The position numbers and the translations under genes are program-made. Under the pieces are notes generated by a model. The model was not told the origin of the DNA and did no database searches. It was given only the letters and a program-made list of their open reading frames with translations. DNA of 9,478 bases from Conexibacter sp. (GTDB lineage: Bacteria; Actinomycetota; Thermoleophilia; Solirubrobacterales; Solirubrobacteraceae): positions 1 to 9,478 of the forward strand of contig JAOPZP010000161.1 of the NCBI GenBank assembly GCA_025964055.1. Direction: 5' to 3'. Numbering within the stretch: the first letter of the stretch is position 1; each line of letters opens with the position of its first letter. Positions 5,496-9,478 of this stretch are shown piece after piece.

Positions 5496-6835
5496 GGATC
5501 GAGCACGAACACGACGCCGCCGATCTCGACGTCGTCACCCGGCTCGAAGCCCTTGGCCTCCAGCGCGCGGATGACGCCGAGGCGGTGCAGGCGGGTCTCG
5601 ACGTGCGCCAGCGCCTCGTCGTTCTCGAGGTCGTGGCGGGCGACGAGCCGGTCGATGACCTCGCCGGTGACGCGCCAGGCGCCCTCGTCGAGCTGCTCGA
5701 CGGCGAACGTCCCGCGCACCCGCGGCCGGAAGACGCGATGGTCGGCCAGCGACTCGATGTCGCGGATCCCGCGCGTGGACGGCTCGTCGAGCGCGACGGG
5801 CTCCATCACCGGCACGCGGCGCAGCAGCTCGGCGGTCAGCTCGTCGAGCCCGAGGCCGGTCGCCGACGACGTGATGATGACCGGCGTCGGCTCGGCGGGC
5901 TCCTCCCACTCCTCGTGCGCCGGCACCTCGGCGGCGAACCGCTCGCGCCAGATCCCGGCGACCATCTCGGCCTCCTCGGGCGAGACGAGGTCGGCCTTCG
6001 ACAGCGCGAGGATCCGCGGCAGCGTGGCCAGGCGTGGGTCGTAGCTGGCGAGCTCGCGCTCGATCGTCGCGAAGTTGTCCTCGGGCGAGCTGCCGTCCAG
6101 CGGCTCGAGGTCGAGCACGTGGACGAGCAGCCGCGTGCGCTCGACGTGCGCGAGGAAGTCGTGGCCGAGGCCCGCGCCGCCCGCGGCGCCCTCGATCAGC
6201 CCGGGGATGTCGGCGAGGACGAGCTGGCGGTCGTCGCCGTCCAGCGTGCCGAGCACCGGCTCGAGCGTGGTGAACGGGTAGTTGGCGATCTTCGGCGCCG
6301 CGCGGGTCATGCGCGACAGCAGCGATGACTTGCCGGCGTTCGGCACGCCGACCAGGCCGACGTCGGCCAGCAGCTTGAGCCGCAGGTCCAGCCAGCCCTC
6401 CTGGCCGTCGAGTCCGCGCTCGGCGAAGCGCGGCGCCTGGCGCGTGGAGCCCGCGAACTTCTTGTTGCCCTTGCCGCCGGAGCCGCCCGTGGCGACCACG
6501 ACGCGCGTGCCGGGAACGACGAGGTCGTGGACCGTGCCGTCCTCGGCGGTGACCTCCGTGCCCGGCGGAACGCGCACGACGAGGTCCTCGCCGTCGGCGC
6601 CGTGGCGCTGGTTGCCCTCGCCGTGGCGGCCGCGGCCGGCCGAGTAGTGCGCCTTGCGCTTGAACGACTGCAGGTCGCGGAAGGAGTCGTCGCAGAGCAG
6701 CACGACGCTGCCGCCGTAGCCGCCGTCGCCACCGTCCGGTCCGCCCTTGGGGACGTGGGCCTCGCGACGGAAGCTCATGCATCCGTTGCCGCCACCGCCC
6801 GCCTGGACGAAGATGCGTGCCTTGTCGTACAGCAT
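5489..6835 (-). CDS. obg: GTPase Obg (CgtA/ObgE)
   Basis: Obg is an essential GTPase that binds the 50S ribosomal subunit, helps its late assembly and links it to stress signalling. The 448-residue protein has all three domains. The glycine-rich Obg fold covers about 1-158 (VQAGGGGNGCMSFRREAHVPKGG in segments, GGDGGYGG, GGSGGKGN). The G domain covers about 159-341, with G1 GVPNAGKS (163-170), switch I NYPFTTLEP, G3 DIPG (209-212), G4 SKAD (280-283 region) and G5 SSATGLG. The C-terminal OCT domain is at about 355-446. G4 carries Ser where most Obg proteins have Asn (NKxD). The ATG at 6835 is supported by GGAG seven bases upstream and by the canonical start MLYDKARIFVQAGGGG. Usually rplU-rpmA lie just upstream; here a divergent dehydrogenase gene begins 35 bp away. 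It is the first gene of the minus-strand cluster. Confidence 0.97.
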   Translation of the reverse strand: MLYDKARIFVQAGGGGNGCMSFRREAHVPKGGPDGGDGGYGGSVVLLCDDSFRDLQSFKRKAHYSAGRGRHGEGNQRHGADGEDLVVRVPPGTEVTAEDGTVHDLVVPGTRVVVATGGSGGKGNKKFAGSTRQAPRFAERGLDGQEGWLDLRLKLLADVGLVGVPNAGKSSLLSRMTRAAPKIANYPFTTLEPVLGTLDGDDRQLVLADIPGLIEGAAGGAGLGHDFLAHVERTRLLVHVLDLEPLDGSSPEDNFATIERELASYDPRLATLPRILALSKADLVSPEEAEMVAGIWRERFAAEVPAHEEWEEPAEPTPVIITSSATGLGLDELTAELLRRVPVMEPVALDEPSTRGIRDIESLADHRVFRPRVRGTFAVEQLDEGAWRVTGEVIDRLVARHDLENDEALAHVETRLHRLGVIRALEAKGFEPGDDVEIGGVVFVLDPG

Positions 6836-6842
6836 GTGAGCT

Positions 6843-6846
6843 CTCC
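6843..6846 (-). promoter_or_regulatory. Ribosome binding site of obg
   Basis: Minus-strand GGAG followed by seven bases (AGCTCAC... to ATG at 6835). It lies in the 35-bp divergent gap shared with the dehydrogenase gene. Confidence 0.65.
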
Positions 6847-6859
6847 ACGGTAGCTGGGC

Positions 6860-6864
6860 AGGAG
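6860..6864 (+). promoter_or_regulatory. Ribosome binding site of the SDR gene, deciding its start
   Basis: AGGAG stands six bases before the ATG at 6871, and a second GGAG directly abuts that ATG. It supports 6871 rather than the upstream in-frame ATG at 6817, which would lie inside obg. Confidence 0.7.
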
Positions 6865-6870
6865 CAGGAG

Positions 6871-7560
6871 ATGGCTCACGACCCCGTCCTGCTCATCACC
6901 GGTGCGAGCACCGGCATCGGCGCCGCCACGGCCCGGCACGCTGCACAGGCCGGCTACCGGCTCGTCCTCGGCGCGCGCAGCGCCGACAAGCTCGAGGCGC
7001 TGGCGCAGGAGCTCGGCGGCCCGGAACGGGCGATCGCCGTCCCGACCGACGTGACCGAGTGGGACGACAACGAGGCGATCGTCGCCGCGGCGATCGACAC
7101 GTTCGGCCGCCTCGACGCCGTCTTCGCCAACGCCGGCTTCGGCGCCAAGCGCGGCTGGCTGGAGGAGACGCCCGAGCACTGGCGCGACATGGTGCTGACC
7201 AACGTCCTCGGTCCGGCCTACACCATCCGCGCGGCGATCCCGGCGCTGAAGGACACCAAGGGCCACGTCCTCATCACCGGCTCGGTCGCGGGCCGCCGGG
7301 TCCTGCCCGGCTCGCTGTACTCGGCGACGAAGTGGGCCGTCACGGCGATGGGCGAGGCGGTCCGCGCCGACCTCGACGCCACCGGCATCCGCACGACCGT
7401 CATCGAGCCGGGGATGGTCGACACGCCGTTCTTCGACAACCCGGGCGAGGGGCGCCTGGAGCCCGACGACGTCGCGCGCGCCGTGATGTACGCGCTCTCC
7501 CAGCCGCCGCACGTCGACGTCAACGAGATCCTGATCCGCCCGACGGCGCAGCCGGGCTAG
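6871..7560 (+). CDS. Short-chain dehydrogenase/reductase (classical SDR, YdfG-like)
   Basis: This is a 229-residue NAD(P)H-dependent oxidoreductase of the classical SDR type. It has the Rossmann cofactor motif TGASTGIG (10-17), the basic GARS (35-38) after beta-2 that suggests NADP(H), TDVT (59-62), NAG (87-89), the structural Asn111, catalytic Ser138, and Tyr150-xxx-Lys154. The C-terminus PPHVDVNEILIRPTAQ is typical of the COG4221/YdfG group, whose known members oxidise serine, 3-hydroxy acids or related small alcohols. The actual substrate cannot be read from sequence. It is divergent from obg with only 35 bp between start codons, so its promoter, if it has one, must lie inside the obg 5' end. 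It converges on a TfoX-domain gene, the two stop codons being nine bases apart. Confidence 0.93.
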   Translation: MAHDPVLLITGASTGIGAATARHAAQAGYRLVLGARSADKLEALAQELGGPERAIAVPTDVTEWDDNEAIVAAAIDTFGRLDAVFANAGFGAKRGWLEETPEHWRDMVLTNVLGPAYTIRAAIPALKDTKGHVLITGSVAGRRVLPGSLYSATKWAVTAMGEAVRADLDATGIRTTVIEPGMVDTPFFDNPGEGRLEPDDVARAVMYALSQPPHVDVNEILIRPTAQPG

Positions 7561-7573
7561 ATGAGCTATCTAG
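7557..7573. terminator. Small palindrome containing both convergent stop codons
   Basis: CTAGAT and ATCTAG form a perfect 6-bp inverted repeat around GAGCT. The arms contain the TAG stops of the SDR gene (plus strand) and the TfoX-domain gene (minus strand). It is AT-richer than its surroundings. A stem this short is a weak terminator at best. Confidence 0.3.
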
Positions 7574-7857
7574 GCGGAGGCCACGGGCGCCGTGCCACCG
7601 GCCAGCGCCGCCCGCGCCGCGCCCGCGACCGCATCGCGATCCGCCGGCGAGAGCTCCATCCAGCTGACGCCGCGCACGGCACCCTCCAACGCCAGCAGGG
7701 AGCTCAGGCAGTCGTGGCGGCCGGCGCTGTGCAGCCGGACCCACGCGGCCTGCGCACCCGCTGCGCGCAGTGCCTCGAGGTCGCCGATGCCGACCGCGCG
7801 CAGGTCGTGCGCGAGCGCCGGACCGATGTTGACCGCGTCCTCCAGGCGACCCGACAT
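7570..7857 (-). CDS. Stand-alone TfoX C-terminal-domain protein
   Basis: The 95-residue protein matches the TfoX/Sxy C-terminal domain (PF04994 type): a helix-hairpin-helix-like start, NIGPALAHDLRAVGIGDLEAL (segments of 10-30), an alanine-rich GAQAAWVRLH, then CLSSLLALEGAVRGVSWMEL (50-69). In TfoX/Sxy proteins this domain follows an N-terminal domain and takes part in competence control. Single-domain versions are widespread and their role is not established, so competence should not be inferred here. The ATG at 7857 is the natural start, just before the conserved region; no strong ribosome site is seen. It lies 40 bp downstream of the MFS gene on the same strand and could be co-transcribed with it. 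Confidence 0.82.
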   Translation of the reverse strand: MSGRLEDAVNIGPALAHDLRAVGIGDLEALRAAGAQAAWVRLHSAGRHDCLSSLLALEGAVRGVSWMELSPADRDAVAGAARAALAGGTAPVASA

Positions 7858-7897
7858 GCGCGAAGCCTAAGGCGCAGCGAGGTGTCGCGTCCAGTCC

Positions 7898-9358
7898 CTA
7901 CGCGGCGCCCTGGGCGCGGGCGGCCGCGGCGGCGCGGGCCGCGCTCCCGCGCACCAGCAGCACGACGCTGAGGATCGCTCCGACCGCCGCGAACCCGGCG
8001 CCCACCAGGAACGCCCGCTGGAAGCCGTCGGTCAGCGCGACCGCCGCCGACACCGTGCCGTGCACGGCGCCGGTGCGCTGGGTGGCGAGCGTCGCCAGCA
8101 GCGCCAGGCCGATCGACCCGCCGACCTGCCGGAAGGTGTTGACCAGCCCCGACGCCAGCCCCGCCTCGCGGCCTCGGACGCCGGCCGTCGCGGCGATCGT
8201 CACCGGCACGAACGAGAACCCGATGCCGGCGGCGGCGACCACCGACGGGACCAGCACGTCGCCGAGGAAGCTGCCGTCGGCCGAGATCCGGCTGAGGCCC
8301 AGCATCCCGAGCGCCAGCAGCGTCAGGCCGCCGGTCAGCACCTTGCCGGGACCGAGGCGGCCGGTCAGCCGGCTGGCCAGCTGCGACGTGACGATGATCG
8401 CCGCCGTCATCGGCAGGAACGACAGGCCGGCCTCGATCGGGTCGAAGCCCAGCACCTGCTGGAGGTACAGCGAGAGGAAGTACCACATGGCGAACGCCGC
8501 GGCGCCCATGCAGAAGACCACCAGGTTGGCTCCCGTCACCGGCCGGTTGCGGAAGATCCGCAGCGGCACGAGCGGCGCCTTGGCCAGGCGTCCCTCGATC
8601 AGCGCGAACGTCCCCAGCAGCGCGAGCCCGAGCGCGATCGTGATGAGCGTCCGCGCCGAGCCCCAGCCGTGGACGTCGGTCTCCACGATGCCGTAGGTCA
8701 GGACGACCAGCCCGGCCGTGACGGTCAGCGCCCCGGACAGGTCGAAGCTGCGCGCCGCGGCCTGGTCGCGGTTGCCGCGCGTGATGACGCGCAGGCCGGC
8801 CAGCGCGACGGCGATCCCGATCGGGACGTTGATGAGGAGGATCCAGCGCCACGACAGCGTCTGGGTGAGGATGCCGCCCAGCAGCGCGCCGGTCGCGCCG
8901 CCGACGCCGCCCATCGCGCCCCAGAGCCCCAGCGCCTTGTTGCGCTCGGCGCCTTCGGTGAACGTCGTCGTGAGGATCGAGAGCGTCGCGGGCGCGACGA
9001 TCGCGCCGCCGAGCCCCTGCACGGCCCGCGCGGCGATCAGCTGGTTGTCGGTCTGCGCGATGCCACCGAACAGCGACGCGAGCGCGAACAGCAGCAGGCC
9101 GCCGGCGAAGACCTCGCGCCGGCCGATGAGGTCGGCGGCGCGGCCGCCCAGCAGCAGGAACCCGCCGAACGCCAGCGTGTAGGCGTTGACGACCCACTGC
9201 AGTCCGGTCGCCGAGAAGCCGAGGTCGCCGCGGATCGACGGCAGCGCGACGTTGACGATCGAGACGTCGAGGATGACCATGAACTGCGCCAGGCAGCAGA
9301 GGGTCAGGATCAGCGACTTGTGGCGGGCGGCAGCGCCGGAGGCGGAGGCGGTACTCAC
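7898..9358 (-). CDS. MFS drug exporter, DHA2 family (EmrB/QacA-like, 14 helices)
   Basis: This inner-membrane proton-driven antiporter is of the 14-TM DHA2 family, which expels hydrophobic drugs, dyes and antibiotics. From the GTG at 9358 it has 486 residues, typical of the family. Landmarks: helix 1 with the charged motif ILDVSIVNVALPSI (Asp in TM1), LQWVVNAYTL, motif A GGRAADLIGRRE in the loop after helix 2, ARAVQGLGGA, the antiporter motif C in helix 5 (GAMGGVGGATGALLGG) and WRWILLINVPIG. An Ala/Arg-rich tail ends the protein. Three in-frame starts compete: TTG 9382, GTG 9376 and GTG 9358; none has a clear ribosome site. I prefer 9358 because it gives a normal polar N-terminus (STASASGAAARHK) and leaves an operator-like repeat untranslated. 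Substrate is unknown. No regulator gene is visible in the window. Confidence 0.93.
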   Translation of the reverse strand: MSTASASGAAARHKSLILTLCCLAQFMVILDVSIVNVALPSIRGDLGFSATGLQWVVNAYTLAFGGFLLLGGRAADLIGRREVFAGGLLLFALASLFGGIAQTDNQLIAARAVQGLGGAIVAPATLSILTTTFTEGAERNKALGLWGAMGGVGGATGALLGGILTQTLSWRWILLINVPIGIAVALAGLRVITRGNRDQAAARSFDLSGALTVTAGLVVLTYGIVETDVHGWGSARTLITIALGLALLGTFALIEGRLAKAPLVPLRIFRNRPVTGANLVVFCMGAAAFAMWYFLSLYLQQVLGFDPIEAGLSFLPMTAAIIVTSQLASRLTGRLGPGKVLTGGLTLLALGMLGLSRISADGSFLGDVLVPSVVAAAGIGFSFVPVTIAATAGVRGREAGLASGLVNTFRQVGGSIGLALLATLATQRTGAVHGTVSAAVALTDGFQRAFLVGAGFAAVGAILSVVLLVRGSAARAAAAARAQGAA

Positions 9359-9364
9359 TGCAGC

Positions 9365-9389
9365 CGATTGTTGCACAGGCAATCAATCG
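9365..9389 (-). promoter_or_regulatory. Operator-like inverted repeat at the start of the MFS gene
   Basis: CGATTGTTGC and GCAATCAATCG are inverted repeats with one unpaired base around ACAG; the inner TTGC-N4-GCAA is perfectly symmetric. It is the most AT-rich stretch in this part of the window and lies just upstream of GTG 9358. TetR- and MarR-type repressors that control exporters often bind such sites. That a repressor binds here is inference. Confidence 0.45.
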
Positions 9390-9393
9390 CCGG

Positions 9394-9410
9394 GCGCGCC
9401 GGGTGCGCGC
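9394..9410 (-). terminator. Possible hairpin terminator between the partial gene and the MFS gene
   Basis: GCGCGC pairs with GCGCGC around a 5-base loop, starting eight bases beyond the stop codon of the upstream partial frame. There is no T-tract. In such GC-rich DNA this pairing could be chance. Confidence 0.28.
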
Positions 9411-9417
9411 GCGAACC

Positions 9418-9478
9418 TCAGCTCGGCAGGGCGGCGCGCAGCCAGAAGCCGGTCGCGGCGCCGCCGGCGGCCAGCGCG
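9418..9478 (-). CDS. C-terminal tail of an unidentified gene (5' part outside window)
   Basis: A minus-strand frame enters from the window edge and stops at TGA (9418-9420). It reads ALAAGGAATGFWLRAALPS, a Gly/Ala-rich segment with an aromatic pair. This fits the last transmembrane helix of a membrane protein followed by a short tail. About 20 residues are too few to name a family, and the frame could be non-coding. If real it is co-directional with the MFS gene, 59 bp upstream of GTG 9358. Confidence 0.38.
   Translation of the reverse strand, partial: ALAAGGAATGFWLRAALPS

Noticed and set aside
5134..5574. Plus-strand Pro/Thr/Arg-rich frame in the obg-proB spacer
   Set aside because: It has no recognisable domain or ribosome site and runs into the 3' end of obg; its composition follows the C-rich strand skew.
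7704..9386. 560-codon minus-strand frame overlapping the MFS gene
   Set aside because: It is a shifted-frame shadow of the exporter with Arg/Pro/Gly-rich sequence; the exporter frame has all family motifs.

Overview
The window is very GC-rich, with strong G/C bias at third codon positions, GTG starts and terminator-like hairpins that lack U-tracts. Together with the gene order obg-proB-proA-nadD-rsfS, a PucR-type regulator and a Streptomyces-like SGNH hydrolase, this points to a chromosomal segment of an actinobacterium. A Thermoleophilia/Solirubrobacterales-like lineage is my best guess, but that is inference. I see no mobile element, CRISPR array, tRNA or rRNA.

Layout, left to right: (1) 3-617 (+), the C-terminal part of a PucR-family regulator, cut by the window edge. 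(2) 637-690, two adjacent hairpins with an identical core, between that gene and a convergent gene for a secreted SGNH/GDSL hydrolase (686-1474, -). (3) 1599-6835 (-), a housekeeping cluster transcribed in the order obg, proB, proA, nadD, rsfS. Obg and RsfS act on ribosome assembly and silencing, ProB and ProA make the first two steps of proline synthesis, and NadD adenylylates nicotinate mononucleotide in NAD synthesis. (4) 6871-7560 (+), a short-chain dehydrogenase divergent from obg, only 35 bp away. (5) 7570-7857 (-), a small stand-alone TfoX C-terminal-domain protein, convergent with the dehydrogenase. (6) 7898-9358 (-), a 14-helix DHA2-type MFS exporter with an operator-like inverted repeat at its start. 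(7) 9418-9478 (-), the probable C-terminal tail of another gene.

The genes themselves are mostly ordinary. The unexplained structure is between them. The 378-bp obg-proB spacer holds two hairpins with the same arms exactly 71 bp apart but different interiors, and a four-run G-tract motif that spans the obg stop codon. The pucR/SGNH boundary holds a duplicated hairpin whose outer base pairs differ but still pair. nadD has no ATG, GTG, TTG or CTG start between its conserved core and a GTG lying 113 bases inside proA. obg is separated from its usual upstream partners rplU-rpmA by a divergent oxidoreductase gene.
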